Shown here piece after piece: positions 24,144-33,126 of a DNA stretch of 64,000 nt (its first letter is position 1; the number at the start of each line of letters is the position of its first letter). Origin of the DNA: Clostridia bacterium. GTDB taxonomy: Bacteria; Bacillota; Clostridia; Oscillospirales; CAG-272. The position numbers and the translations under genes are program-made. The stretch lies in the NCBI GenBank assembly GCA_017450945.1, contig JAFSSP010000018.1, positions 1 through 64,000 on the forward strand. Reading direction: 5' to 3'. The notes below the pieces were generated by a model. It saw only the letters and a list, made by a program, of their open reading frames with translations, searched no databases and had not been told where the DNA came from.

Positions 24144-24818
24144 ATGGTCGTAACCGAAAAAGACCTGCAAACCATTTTTAAGGCGCCGTTGTTTGCAGGA
24201 GTCAGAAAAAATCAGGCGCTACGAATCTTTGATCTTTGCAACTGCGAGATCAAGTCTTTTGAAAAAAACGAGGTGATCCTCGCCTCTGACACAAGAGAAA
24301 AAAAGGCGGGGATCCTGTTGGACGGACGCGCCCGCGTCACCACAGCCGACGCGGAGCGTGGAAAGATTCTGCGCGAGCTTTCGGCAAAGGACGTCTTTGG
24401 AATCGCGAGTCTCTTCTCGGACGCTCCCTATGTGACCAACATCACATCTCTTACGCCGACCCGCGTTTTGCTTTTGCCCGAGCTTGCCGTCCGATACTTT
24501 TTGGAGAACGACCGGGCGTTCCTTTACAACTATCTCGGTTTTCTTTCGGGACGCATCCGCTACCTGAATACAAAGATTCGCTTTTTCACGGCGGGGAGCG
24601 CCGAGCGCCGCCTTGCGCTCTACCTTCTATCCTTCGGAAAATCGGATGTGAAGATCGATCTCTCGCTCTCGGCGCTTGCAGATCTTCTTGATCTCGGTCG
24701 CGCCTCGCTCTACCGGGCCTTTGACGCACTCGAGAAAGCCGGATATATCAAAAAAGAAGGCAAACGCATCTCCATTCTGCGTGCCGACGACATGCGCAAA
24801 AAATATCAACATAAATAA
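24144..24818 (+). CDS. Crp/Fnr-family transcription regulator
   Basis: The 224-residue protein has an N-terminal cyclic-nucleotide-binding-like beta-barrel (about 10-120), a dimerisation helix and a C-terminal winged helix (LSLSALADLLDLGRASLYRAF, with recognition helix about 175-195). No FNR-type cysteine cluster is seen (only the pair CNC near residue 31), so the effector is unknown. GGAGGA precedes ATG 24144. The ABC importer genes follow after 25 bp without their own promoter. It therefore most likely controls its own operon, autoregulating through the palindromes at 24085-24129. Confidence 0.9.
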   Translation: MVVTEKDLQTIFKAPLFAGVRKNQALRIFDLCNCEIKSFEKNEVILASDTREKKAGILLDGRARVTTADAERGKILRELSAKDVFGIASLFSDAPYVTNITSLTPTRVLLLPELAVRYFLENDRAFLYNYLGFLSGRIRYLNTKIRFFTAGSAERRLALYLLSFGKSDVKIDLSLSALADLLDLGRASLYRAFDALEKAGYIKKEGKRISILRADDMRKKYQHK

Positions 24819-24843
24819 GCATCAATCAAAGGAGAATTTTACT

Positions 24844-25854
24844 ATGAAACTTCGCATTTTTACCCTCGCCCTTGCTGTGATCCTGCTCGTCTCGATTTTT
24901 GCCGGATGCCAAACGGCGCCCGCCAAAGAACCGACCCCGGAAAAGACAGTCGAAGAAGACAACACGCCCATCAAAGTTTACACCCTGAACGGCACCACCG
25001 GTTTTGGCATGGCAAAGCTCATGTCGGAGGACAAAACCAATGAATACACGGTCAAAACCGACGCTTCCGATGTGACCGCCGCGCTGATCAGCGGCGACGC
25101 CGACATTGCCGCACTCCCGACCAATGCCGCCTCGGCTCTTTATAACAAGACCGAGGGCAAGGTCGTGATGCTGGCCGTCAACACCAAGGGTTGCCTGTAT
25201 CTTGTCAACAGCACCGGCGAGACGATTGAAAATCTTGCCGCTCTCAAGGGTAAAACCGTCTACGTTCCGGCGCAGAACCCGACCTTTATCGTCACCTATC
25301 TGCTCCGCGCCGCAGGACTTACCGTCGGCACCGATGTGATTCTTGATTCGGAATCCTACGCTCAACCCGCCAATCTGCGCGACGCCGTTGCCGCAGGAAC
25401 GGTTGATCTTGCCGTTCTGCCCGAGCCGATGGTCACCATGGCAAAAGCAAAGGCCGAAAAAACGCTGGAAGTCTCTCTTGACCTGACCGCAGAATGGAAA
25501 GCGCTCGTTGGCATCGACTCGCTTGTGCAGGGGTGCCTTGTCGTGCGCAAAGCCTTTTTGGAGGAACATCCGAAGGCGGTCGAAGCCTTCCTCAAAAATT
25601 ACAAAGCATCGGTGGAGTTTCTGAACGAAAATCCGAAGGAAGCCGCAGCACTCATCGTGGAGACCGGCATCTTTGCAAATGCCACCGTTGCGGAAAAAGC
25701 CATTCCGAAATGCAATGTCTGCTATCTGGATGGGGCTGAGATGAAAAGCTCCATGGTCGCCTATCTGGAGGCGCTTGCTTCTGTAAACCAGAATGCTATC
25801 GGCGGTAAACTACCCGGAGACGACTTTTACTACCTTGCGGGTACCAATGACTAA
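24844..25854 (+). CDS. ABC importer substrate-binding lipoprotein (NMT1-like)
   Basis: The 336-residue lipoprotein has a signal peptide with lipobox IFAGC (lipidated C22) and a periplasmic-binding fold of the NMT1/SsuA/TauA-like group: an LNGTTGFGMAKL start, repeated GDADIAALPTNAA and GTVDLAVLPEPM blocks, and a C-terminal helix region. Ligands in this group include thiamine precursors, sulfonates and nitrate; this sequence does not decide between them. AGGAGAATTTT precedes ATG 24844. It lies between its regulator and its permease in one operon. Confidence 0.88.
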   Translation: MKLRIFTLALAVILLVSIFAGCQTAPAKEPTPEKTVEEDNTPIKVYTLNGTTGFGMAKLMSEDKTNEYTVKTDASDVTAALISGDADIAALPTNAASALYNKTEGKVVMLAVNTKGCLYLVNSTGETIENLAALKGKTVYVPAQNPTFIVTYLLRAAGLTVGTDVILDSESYAQPANLRDAVAAGTVDLAVLPEPMVTMAKAKAEKTLEVSLDLTAEWKALVGIDSLVQGCLVVRKAFLEEHPKAVEAFLKNYKASVEFLNENPKEAAALIVETGIFANATVAEKAIPKCNVCYLDGAEMKSSMVAYLEALASVNQNAIGGKLPGDDFYYLAGTND

Positions 25855-25860
25855 GTTTTT

Positions 25861-26631
25861 ATGAGACGACTCAAAAAGATTGGAAAAGGATTTCTCATTG
25901 CCGCGATCTGGATCGGGATCTGGTACGGCGTGTGGGCGCTGATCCATACGCCGCTTCTCTTCCCCGCTCCGCACGTCGTGGCAAAACGGCTTTGGGAACT
26001 GCTCGGGGAGAAAGTATTTTACCTGACGACCGCAAAAAGCCTTTGGAATATTCTAAAAGGCTTCCTCGTCGGCTGCGCGGCCGGCTGTTTGCTTGCCGCT
26101 CTCTCCTCGCTCCTCCCTTGGTTCGGAGATTTGATCCGCCCCTTTATGACGGTGGTCAAAGCCACACCGGTCGCCTCGTTTATCATTCTGCTCCTCATCT
26201 TTGCGGGAGCTGCAAAAACGCCTTCGCTTGTCACGATTCTCATCGTCCTGCCCATCTTCTGGAGCAACCTGGACGAAGGGATCAAAAAGATCGATCCAAA
26301 GATGCGCGAAGTGGCAAAGGTCTATCGATTTCCGTTGTTGAGGCGAATGAAAATTCTTGTTTTTCCTTCGATCCTCCCCTATTTCTCGGCCTCTTTCAAA
26401 AGTGCGCTCGGCCTTGCCTGGAAAGCGGGCGTTGCGGCCGAGATCATTGCCATGCCCAAAGGGACGATCGGCACCGAGATCGGCAACGCAAAGCAGTATC
26501 TTGAAACGGCCGACCTCTTTGCCTGGACGCTGACCGTGATCTTACTCAGTTTCCTCATTGAATTTGCCCTCACAAAGCTCATCGATCACCTGTTTACAAA
26601 AAAGCGGGAGGTGCGGCATGCTGAAGTTTAA
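25861..26631 (+). CDS. ABC importer permease
   Basis: The 256-residue membrane protein has about six hydrophobic helices and the BPD_transp_1 pattern, with the coupling loop around VAKVYRFPLLRRMKILVFPSILPYF. It starts 6 nt after the stop of the binding-protein gene with no ribosome site, so translation probably depends on re-initiation. The ATPase gene overlaps its end. It forms the channel of the NMT1-like importer. Confidence 0.9.
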   Translation: MRRLKKIGKGFLIAAIWIGIWYGVWALIHTPLLFPAPHVVAKRLWELLGEKVFYLTTAKSLWNILKGFLVGCAAGCLLAALSSLLPWFGDLIRPFMTVVKATPVASFIILLLIFAGAAKTPSLVTILIVLPIFWSNLDEGIKKIDPKMREVAKVYRFPLLRRMKILVFPSILPYFSASFKSALGLAWKAGVAAEIIAMPKGTIGTEIGNAKQYLETADLFAWTLTVILLSFLIEFALTKLIDHLFTKKREVRHAEV

Positions 26632-27196
26632 CCACGTCTCTTTTGCCTACGACAAAAAGCCGGTGCTCGTCGATTTTTCGATGGAACTTGTTCCGTGCGA
26701 GCGGCTTGCCGTCATGGGCCCCTCGGGGTGCGGCAAAAGCACGCTTTTGCACCTTGCGGCAGGGCTACTGACACCGACCGCCGGGAATATCGACTCGGAC
26801 TTTCTTCCGCCTGCCGTCGCCTTTCAGGAGCCGCGCCTTTTCGGGCATCTGACGGTCAAACAAAATCTTCTTGCCGTGCAAAAAAAGCCGGACGAGAAAG
26901 CGGTAGCCCGCGTTCTGGAACTGGTTCAATTGCAAGACGAAATCGACGCCTACCCGGACGAGCTTTCGGGCGGCATGCAGAGCCGGGTATCGCTTGCCCG
27001 CGCGCTCCTGTTTGAAAGCGATCTTTATCTCTTCGACGAACCTTTTGCCGCGCTGGACGAAGCAACGCGCAAAACCGTTTTGGAAAACGTCAAAGCCTTT
27101 CTTACAGAAAAGAACGCCGCAGCGATTCTCGTCACGCATCAGCATGAGGATGCCGAAGCCTTTGCCACACGTCGTTTGACTCTTTCTGCAGATTGA
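26618..27196 (+). CDS. ABC importer ATPase
   Basis: The 192-residue subunit is on the short side for this importer group, with no C-terminal extension. It has Walker A GPSGCGKST (34-42), a Q-loop (FQEP), signature LSGGM (116-120), Walker B LYLFDEP (136-142) and switch His in VTHQHED. ATG 26618 lies 14 nt inside the permease gene behind GGGAGGTG, so the two are coupled. It powers uptake by the binding protein and permease encoded just upstream. Confidence 0.93.
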   Translation: MLKFNHVSFAYDKKPVLVDFSMELVPCERLAVMGPSGCGKSTLLHLAAGLLTPTAGNIDSDFLPPAVAFQEPRLFGHLTVKQNLLAVQKKPDEKAVARVLELVQLQDEIDAYPDELSGGMQSRVSLARALLFESDLYLFDEPFAALDEATRKTVLENVKAFLTEKNAAAILVTHQHEDAEAFATRRLTLSAD

Positions 27197-27221
27197 CAAG
27201 TCCTCTTCTTTGTGTTATACT
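27193..27221 (+). promoter_or_regulatory. Promoter of the transglutaminase-like lipoprotein gene
   Basis: TTGACA (27193-27198), a 17-bp spacer and TATACT (27216-27221). The -35 overlaps the stop codon of the ABC ATPase gene. Confidence 0.85.
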
Positions 27222-27262
27222 TCTTCTGTCAGAAAATCTGTAAACCCAAAGGAGATCGCAAC

Positions 27263-28687
27263 ATGAAGAAAGCCGCTTGTTCCTTTTTGTCTCTCACTCT
27301 TGCTCTCATTCTGTTTGCTTCTTCGCTGGTATCCTGCTCGGCAATTCAAAAGATTTTCCACACGCATAGCTATGACTATTTTCACGACGACACGACGCAT
27401 TGGCGCGTCTGCCGGGAATGCGGGGAGAAGACCGAGACCGAGCCGCACGCCCTTATTTGCGAAGAGCATTTGGATGCGACCTGCGAAAAAGAAGGATTTG
27501 ACGTGTTCACCTGCTCAGACTGCGGGTTCCGGCAAACCGATTTTTTGACGCAGACGGCGCACCGCTTCGAGCGGTCGGAACAATCGGATCCCGCCATCTG
27601 CGCAGTCTGCGGAAGAATGGAGAGCGATCTTGTTGAGTTGCCGCAATCCGAGCGCTACGGCTACCGATACCTTGCCGCTCTTGCAAACAGCGAAATCTAT
27701 CTGCCCGTTTACAGAAAACTCTCGGCGTCCATTGCCGCAAGAAAGGATGCCGTGGCGCTTCATCAGAATCTGACAAAAGAAGAGCTCGCCAGGATCTATT
27801 TCTGCGTCTCCTGCGACCATCCCGAATATTTCTGGCTTACTTCCAACTATGAATATTCCTATTCGGGAACAGAGATCCGCGAGGTGACCCCCTCCTATTA
27901 TTTCAGTAGTAGCGAGCTGGCGTCGGCAAAAGAAAAATTTTCGGCCGCCGCAAATGAGATCCTTGCCGGGCTCTCTTCTTCTATGACCGATTTTGAAAAA
28001 GAGCTGTTCATTCACGACGCCATTGTCAAAAGCAACACCTACGACGAAAGTCATAAAGCCCCTGTCAACCACTCGGCCTATTCTGCCTTGGTGCTCGGAT
28101 GTTCGGTTTGCGACGGCTACTCCAAGCTTTTCCATTACTTTATGGCGCGCGCCGGCATTCTTTCGGTCAACCTCATCGGATACTCGAACGAGCTTCACTC
28201 CTGGGACGCCGTAAAACTGGACGGCGACTGGTACATGGTCGATCCAACCTGGGATGACCCAACCGGGCATGGCGAAAATACGGTTCAGCACACCTATTTC
28301 AACTGTCCGTGGGCGCAGTTTGCCTCCGATCACTCTTTTGTGGAACCCGGAGGAGAACCCATCAAAAACCACTTTGAGATCCCGTCCTGCACGTCAGATC
28401 GGTATAACTACTTTACCTATTTCGGCTATGAAGGCGACCTCAATCTGACCAACATCGACCGCGTCATCCGGTCGCAATGGAAGCAGGGGCAAACCGTAAA
28501 CTTTCAGCTCTGCGTCTCAAACCTTTCGGGAACTCCGGAAGAAAGAACCGCCGCGATCCGTGCATTTTTTGAGCGCGAATCCAATCTGTATCCCACTGTG
28601 TCTAAAGCGCTCGGTCGACGCGACAGCTTCTCCATTTCCTATAGCGTCTCGCCCGACGGAAACATTCTTACCCTTTACATCGATTGA
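27263..28687 (+). CDS. Lipoprotein with Cys-x2-Cys module and transglutaminase-like domain
   Basis: The 474-residue exported protein has a lipobox LVSC (C25), a Cys/His-rich module at about 34-120 (H-SYDYF...CRECG...C...CSDCG...CAVCG), and a transglutaminase/protease-like core: Cys in SVCDGYSKLF (C283), His in LHSWD (H312) and Asp in YMVDPTWDD (D327). The triad is complete, so thiol peptidase or cross-linking activity at the cell surface is likely. The N-terminal module resembles the repeats of the large surface protein at 5471-9544. AAAGGAGATC precedes ATG 27263. It is a single-gene unit. Confidence 0.85.
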   Translation: MKKAACSFLSLTLALILFASSLVSCSAIQKIFHTHSYDYFHDDTTHWRVCRECGEKTETEPHALICEEHLDATCEKEGFDVFTCSDCGFRQTDFLTQTAHRFERSEQSDPAICAVCGRMESDLVELPQSERYGYRYLAALANSEIYLPVYRKLSASIAARKDAVALHQNLTKEELARIYFCVSCDHPEYFWLTSNYEYSYSGTEIREVTPSYYFSSSELASAKEKFSAAANEILAGLSSSMTDFEKELFIHDAIVKSNTYDESHKAPVNHSAYSALVLGCSVCDGYSKLFHYFMARAGILSVNLIGYSNELHSWDAVKLDGDWYMVDPTWDDPTGHGENTVQHTYFNCPWAQFASDHSFVEPGGEPIKNHFEIPSCTSDRYNYFTYFGYEGDLNLTNIDRVIRSQWKQGQTVNFQLCVSNLSGTPEERTAAIRAFFERESNLYPTVSKALGRRDSFSISYSVSPDGNILTLYID

Positions 28688-28696
28688 TCTTTCATC

Positions 28697-28730
28697 AAAA
28701 AAATCCTGCGCCGCGGCGCAGGATTTTTTC
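28697..28730. terminator. Bidirectional terminator between the lipoprotein gene and leuS
   Basis: AAAATCCTGCGCC (28700-28712) pairs with GGCGCAGGATTTT (28715-28727), flanked by an A-run and a T-run. It ends the 15-gene minus-strand run as well as the lipoprotein gene. Confidence 0.92.
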
Positions 28731-28735
28731 TTTTT

Positions 28736-31138
28736 TTATTTGACCACGAAATTGATGATCTTTCCGGGAACCCAGATCTCCTTGACGATCGTTTTTTCGT
28801 CGAGGAACGGGACGACTCTCGGATCTTTCTTTGCGGTTTCCAGCGCGGTCTCTTTGTCGCAGTCGGCAGGAAGCATTACGGTAGCTCTGAGCTTGCCGAG
28901 CACCTGAACGGCGACCTCGATCTCGCTGTCTTTTGTTTTTTCCTCGTCGTATTCCGGCCAAGGAGCGAGCGAGCAAAGGCCATTTCCTCCGATGCTCTGC
29001 CAGAGTTCTTCCGAGAGATGCGGCGCAAACGGGCAAAGCAGACGAATGATGAGCCCAAACTGGTCTTTGGTCAAAGTTCCCGCGTCATAGATCTCGTTGA
29101 GCATGGTCATCATCGCGGCGATTGCGGTGTTGAACTTGAGATCCTCGATATCCGAAGACACCTTTTTGATGGTCTTGTGGATCGATACATCGACCTTGTC
29201 CGAGGGGCTTCCCTTTCCGACAAGCTCGGAGAGATCGGACACGCGCTCGAGGAAGCGTTTGCAGCCCTTCATCGAGCTTTCGTTCCAGGGTGCGGCGCTC
29301 GCGTAGTCGCCCATGAAGAGGACGTAGGTGCGGAGCACGTCGGCACCGTATTCGTCAACCACATCGTTGGGATCGACCACGTTGCCCTTGGATTTTGACA
29401 TCTTCTCGCCGTCGGGGCCAAGGATGAGTCCCTGCGCGGTTCTCTTGGCGTAAGGCTCGTCGCAAGGGACAAGGCCCTCGTCAAAGAGGAACTTGTGCCA
29501 GAAGCGTGAATAGATCATGTGGCGGGTGACGTGTTCCATGCCGCCGTTATACCAGTCGACCGGGAGCCAGTATTTGAGTTTATCCGAATCGGCAAAGGCT
29601 TTGTCATTGTTCGGATCAATGTAGCGCAGGAAATACCAGGAAGAGCCTGCCCACTGCGGCATGGTATCGGTCTCGCGCTTGGCGTCGCCGCCGCACTTCG
29701 AGCATTTGCACTTGACAAAGGACTCGATCTTGGCAAGCGGGCTCTCGCCGCCCTCGCCGGGCTCAAAGTTTTCCACCTTGGGAAGCCGAAGCGGAAGATC
29801 CTCATAAGGAACCGGCACCATGCCGCACTTCGGGCAATGGACGATCGGGATCGGCTCGCCCCAGTATCTCTGACGGTTGAAAGCCCAGTCCTTCATCTTA
29901 TACTGCACGCCGGCAACACCTACGCCCTTCTCTTCGAGGTAAGCAAGCATCTTTGCGATCGAATCTTTCTTGTTGGTAAGACCGTTGAGGAAGCCCGAAT
30001 TGATGACCTTGCCGTCGCCGGTATAAGCGCCAGTTTCAATATCCCCGCCCTTGATGACAGGGATGATATCGGCACCGAACTTCTTTGCAAAGGCGTAGTC
30101 GCGCTCATCGTGCGCGGGCACGGCCATGATCGCGCCGGTACCGTAGCCCATCATGACGTAGTCGGAAATGAAGATCGGGATCTCTTTACCCGAGACCGGG
30201 TTGATCGCGGTCAGTCCTTCTACCTTGACGCCGGTCTTGTCCTTGACGAGCTGGGTGCGCTCAAACTCGGTTTTCTTGGCGCACTCTTCTTTATAAGCAT
30301 CGAGGGCGTCTGCGTTGCGAAGAAGCGCACGATTCTTTTCCAGCATCGGATGCTCGGGAGCAATAACCATGAAGGTCACACCGAAGAGCGTGTCGCAACG
30401 CGTGGTGTAAATGCGGAGCTTCTCGCCGGTTTCCTTGATGGTAAAGTCGACGAACGCGCCGGTCGATTTGCCGATCCAGTTGACCTGCTGTTGCTTGACG
30501 TTGGGAAGATAGTCCACCTTTTCAAGCCCTTCGAGGAGCTTTTCGGCGTATTTGGTAATGCGGAGATACCAGACAGTCTTGGACTTTTGCACCACGTCCG
30601 AGTGGCAGATATCGCACTTGCCGCCCTGCGAATCCTCGTTGGAAAGGACGACCTTGCAGTGCGGGCAGTAGTTGACGAGCGCATTATCCCGGAAAACCAG
30701 TCCCGCCTCAAACATTTTGAGGAAAATCCACTGCGTCCAGCGATAGTAGCCCTCCTCGGTCGTGTCGATCACGCGCGACCAGTCAAAGGAAAAGCCCACC
30801 CGTTTGAGCTGGGAGGTGAATTTTTCGATGTTCTTATCGGTGACCACGCGCGGGTGCATGCCGGTTTTGATGGCATAGTTTTCGGTTGGAAGACCGTAAG
30901 CGTCAAAGCCGATCGGGAACAGGACGTTGTAGCCCTGCATCCGACGCTTGCGCGAGATCACTTCCAGCCCGGAGTAGGCCTTGATGTGGCCGACGTGCAT
31001 GCCGGCACCGCTCGGGTAAGGAAATTCCACGAGCGCGTAATATTTGGGGCGCTTGTCAAAATCGACCGCACGGAAGGCACCCTTCTCTTCCCAAATCTTT
31101 TGCCATTTGGGTTCAATCTTTGAAAAATCGTATTTCAT
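28736..31138 (-). CDS. leuS: Leucyl-tRNA synthetase
   Basis: LeuS charges tRNA-Leu. The 800-residue bacterial-type class I enzyme shows the HIGH motif as HVGH (48-51, after PYPSGAG), the CP1 editing domain, a zinc-binding stretch (CPHCK...CDIC) and KMSKS near residue 577. AGAGGA precedes ATG 31138. It follows rsfS by 12 bp and has no separate leader. Many Firmicutes control leuS by a T-box; none can fit here, so it appears to be transcribed with the ribosome-maturation genes. Confidence 0.97.
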   Translation of the reverse strand: MKYDFSKIEPKWQKIWEEKGAFRAVDFDKRPKYYALVEFPYPSGAGMHVGHIKAYSGLEVISRKRRMQGYNVLFPIGFDAYGLPTENYAIKTGMHPRVVTDKNIEKFTSQLKRVGFSFDWSRVIDTTEEGYYRWTQWIFLKMFEAGLVFRDNALVNYCPHCKVVLSNEDSQGGKCDICHSDVVQKSKTVWYLRITKYAEKLLEGLEKVDYLPNVKQQQVNWIGKSTGAFVDFTIKETGEKLRIYTTRCDTLFGVTFMVIAPEHPMLEKNRALLRNADALDAYKEECAKKTEFERTQLVKDKTGVKVEGLTAINPVSGKEIPIFISDYVMMGYGTGAIMAVPAHDERDYAFAKKFGADIIPVIKGGDIETGAYTGDGKVINSGFLNGLTNKKDSIAKMLAYLEEKGVGVAGVQYKMKDWAFNRQRYWGEPIPIVHCPKCGMVPVPYEDLPLRLPKVENFEPGEGGESPLAKIESFVKCKCSKCGGDAKRETDTMPQWAGSSWYFLRYIDPNNDKAFADSDKLKYWLPVDWYNGGMEHVTRHMIYSRFWHKFLFDEGLVPCDEPYAKRTAQGLILGPDGEKMSKSKGNVVDPNDVVDEYGADVLRTYVLFMGDYASAAPWNESSMKGCKRFLERVSDLSELVGKGSPSDKVDVSIHKTIKKVSSDIEDLKFNTAIAAMMTMLNEIYDAGTLTKDQFGLIIRLLCPFAPHLSEELWQSIGGNGLCSLAPWPEYDEEKTKDSEIEVAVQVLGKLRATVMLPADCDKETALETAKKDPRVVPFLDEKTIVKEIWVPGKIINFVVK

Positions 31139-31150
31139 ACTATTTCCTCT

Positions 31151-31546
31151 TTATTCTTCGGACGGCTCGACCGCAACCATCTCGGCGTCGCCGTACAGTT
31201 TTTCCAGTTGATAAAAGTCTCTCGACTCTCTGCTGAAGACGTGCAGAATGACCGATGCGTAGTCGACGACGAGCCAGCTTCCGTTGCCTCTGCCCTCGTA
31301 GTGGATCGGATCTCTTCCCCGCAGTCCGAGTTGGTACTCGACCTCGTCGCCGAGCGACTTGACCTGCGTGGTCGAGTTACCGGTGCAAATTACGAAATAG
31401 TCGGTGATGATCGTTTTGTCATTGACCTTGAGAATCTGAATGTCTTTTGCTTTTTTGCCGTCGAGGATCCCATAGATCGCTCTGGCAAGCTCTTCTCCGC
31501 TTGCGTCTGCAAGGGATGGTAATGTCTTTTCGGTTTCTTCGTTCAT
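31151..31546 (-). CDS. rsfS: Ribosomal silencing factor
   Basis: RsfS binds ribosomal protein L14 and blocks subunit joining in poor conditions. The 131-residue DUF143/Iojap domain is seen in DIQILKVNDKTIITDYFVICTGNS and WLVVDYASVILHVFSRESRDFYQLEKLYGDA. Two starts are possible. ATG 31567 overlaps the yqeK stop but has no ribosome site; ATG 31546 has AAAGGA at a good distance and is chosen. It belongs to the yhbY-nadD-yqeK-rsfS cluster. Confidence 0.94.
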   Translation of the reverse strand: MNEETEKTLPSLADASGEELARAIYGILDGKKAKDIQILKVNDKTIITDYFVICTGNSTTQVKSLGDEVEYQLGLRGRDPIHYEGRGNGSWLVVDYASVILHVFSRESRDFYQLEKLYGDAEMVAVEPSEE

Positions 31547-31563
31547 GGTAATTTCCTTTCGGT

Positions 31564-32205
31564 TCATCTATGGGTTGCTTGTTCGATGAGCAGTTCGTTG
31601 TAGGCCTCCACCGTGTCCTTGGCGATGAGTCTGCCCTCCGAAAGCAGATCCTCCATCGTCAGGCGATAGGAATGGATCAGAACGCGGCAAAGCAGTTTTT
31701 CGCGCTCCTCCATATTCATGCTTTCGGGGTTTGCGTCAAAGAACTCTTTGCGGAGTGCCACACAGTTTTCATACTCGCGCGACTCGTCAATATAGTCGGC
31801 AAGATAGAGGAGCTTTTCGGCAAGTGTCATACCGGCGTGTCCGGTGGTGTGCCAGCGGACAGCGGAAAGAATCTTCTCGTCGGCAAAGTCGGGATACTCC
31901 CGCTCGATGAGAGAGGCGGCCGTGATCGCGTGGTAGGTCTTTGGAGAGAAGTGGTTTTCGAGCGTCGGCACAATGCCGAGTTCTTTGCAAAGCGCCTCCT
32001 GCTCTTTGGTGCTTTTTTCCTTTGTGATATCGTGAAGCAGTGCCGCCGCGCGGAGCGTCATCGTCTTCTCCGGGCAAAACAGTTCGGATAGGCGCGCCAC
32101 CATCTGTTCGACGCAAAGCGTGTGATAGGCTCTTTTGGGCGAGAGCTGTTCCGAGACGGTCTTGCGGAGATTTTGCAACTGTTCTTCGGTGATTTGCTTT
32201 TTCAT
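31564..32205 (-). CDS. yqeK: YqeK-like HD-domain Ap4A hydrolase
   Basis: The 213-residue HD-family protein matches YqeK, a metal-dependent symmetrical diadenosine tetraphosphate hydrolase. The HD pair is in LLHDITKEK (near residue 64), with upstream His in HTLCVEQM and later AITAASLIEREYP and WHTTGHAGM. ACGGAGG precedes ATG 32205. The nadD-yqeK-rsfS order is conserved in Firmicutes and supports the name. Confidence 0.93.
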   Translation of the reverse strand: MKKQITEEQLQNLRKTVSEQLSPKRAYHTLCVEQMVARLSELFCPEKTMTLRAAALLHDITKEKSTKEQEALCKELGIVPTLENHFSPKTYHAITAASLIEREYPDFADEKILSAVRWHTTGHAGMTLAEKLLYLADYIDESREYENCVALRKEFFDANPESMNMEEREKLLCRVLIHSYRLTMEDLLSEGRLIAKDTVEAYNELLIEQATHR

Positions 32206-32216
32206 GCGATCCTCCG

Positions 32217-32819
32217 TCAGGTTCCGTAGAGGTGATGGGCGCGGATATATTCCTCGACCGGGCCGGGGATCAAGTCGTCTACCGGCTCGCCTCTTTCCAA
32301 TCTGGCGCGCACCTGCGAAGAGGAGATCTCCAGTGGATCGAGCGTAAGCTTGGTCACCATTTTGCCGTATTTTTCCTTGTAAAAGGCAAGTTTTGCAAGG
32401 ATTTTGTCGTCGAGGATCTTGTCAGATTCGCGGCGCGCGTAAACAGGATAAGAGAGCTTGAAGATCTCTTCCGGCTCCTTCCACTCGTCGAGCGTGAGCA
32501 CCATGTCGGTGCCAAGCAAAAGAAACAGTCTTTTGTCGTCGCCCGAGAGCTCGCGCAACGTATCCACCGTGTAGCTGGGGCCTTTTCTGAGAAGCTCCAT
32601 ATCGCTGACGTAAACGCCATCCATGCCTAAGAAGGCAAGGCGGGTCATCTCCAGCCGCTCTTTTGCCGAGACGTCGGGCAGTTCCTTGTGCGGCGGGATC
32701 GCGGCCGGAACCACAAAGAGAAAATCTAACCACATCTGCTCGAGAAAGGCCTCGGCGGCGCGCAAATGTCCGTTGTGGGGCGGCGAAAAACTGCCGCCGT
32801 AAATGCCGATGCGCGTCAT
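32217..32819 (-). CDS. nadD: Nicotinate-nucleotide adenylyltransferase
   Basis: NadD adenylates nicotinate mononucleotide in NAD synthesis. The 200-residue nucleotidyltransferase shows GGSFSPPHNGHL (8-19) and the C-terminal ISSSQVRARL motif. The start at 32819 is one base after the yhbY stop, so the two are coupled. Length and context are typical. Confidence 0.96.
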   Translation of the reverse strand: MTRIGIYGGSFSPPHNGHLRAAEAFLEQMWLDFLFVVPAAIPPHKELPDVSAKERLEMTRLAFLGMDGVYVSDMELLRKGPSYTVDTLRELSGDDKRLFLLLGTDMVLTLDEWKEPEEIFKLSYPVYARRESDKILDDKILAKLAFYKEKYGKMVTKLTLDPLEISSSQVRARLERGEPVDDLIPGPVEEYIRAHHLYGT

Positions 32820-32820
32820 A

Positions 32821-33111
32821 TCAGGGCAGGACGATCACGGGTTCTTTGGAGGATGCCCGGTAAAGCACGATCTTTCTGCCGACTGCGGCGACCGGCTCGG
32901 CGCCGAGTTCTTCGCAAAGCGCGCTCAGAAGTTCGCGCGGAGAAAACCCGCTGTTTTCCAGCACGTGCAGTTTGATGAGTTCTCTTGCCTCAAGCGCGTC
33001 CGAAAGCGTACTGAGAAGCGGCTCTGTCACGCCGCCTTTGCCCACCTGCATAATGGCGGTCTCCTTGTTTGCAAGGCCGCGCAGATAGGCGCGTTGTTTG
33101 GATGTAATCAT
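32821..33111 (-). CDS. yhbY: YhbY-type CRM RNA-binding protein
   Basis: The 96-residue CRM-domain protein associates with pre-50S ribosomes in other bacteria. The family loop GKGGVT (25-30, consensus GKxG) is present, with flanking LRGLANKE and LIKLHVLENS. It starts behind GAAAGGGG, 15 bp after the preceding membrane protein gene, and is coupled to nadD. Confidence 0.94.
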   Translation of the reverse strand: MITSKQRAYLRGLANKETAIMQVGKGGVTEPLLSTLSDALEARELIKLHVLENSGFSPRELLSALCEELGAEPVAAVGRKIVLYRASSKEPVIVLP

Positions 33112-33126
33112 AGTGGTTTTCCCCTT

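Noticed and set aside
29519..31123. Open frame of 534 codons antisense to leuS
   Set aside because: No ribosome site or domain; leuS on the other strand is certain.
28680..31150. T-box leader for leuS
   Set aside because: Only 12 bp separate rsfS and leuS, so no T-box stem or specifier loop can fit.
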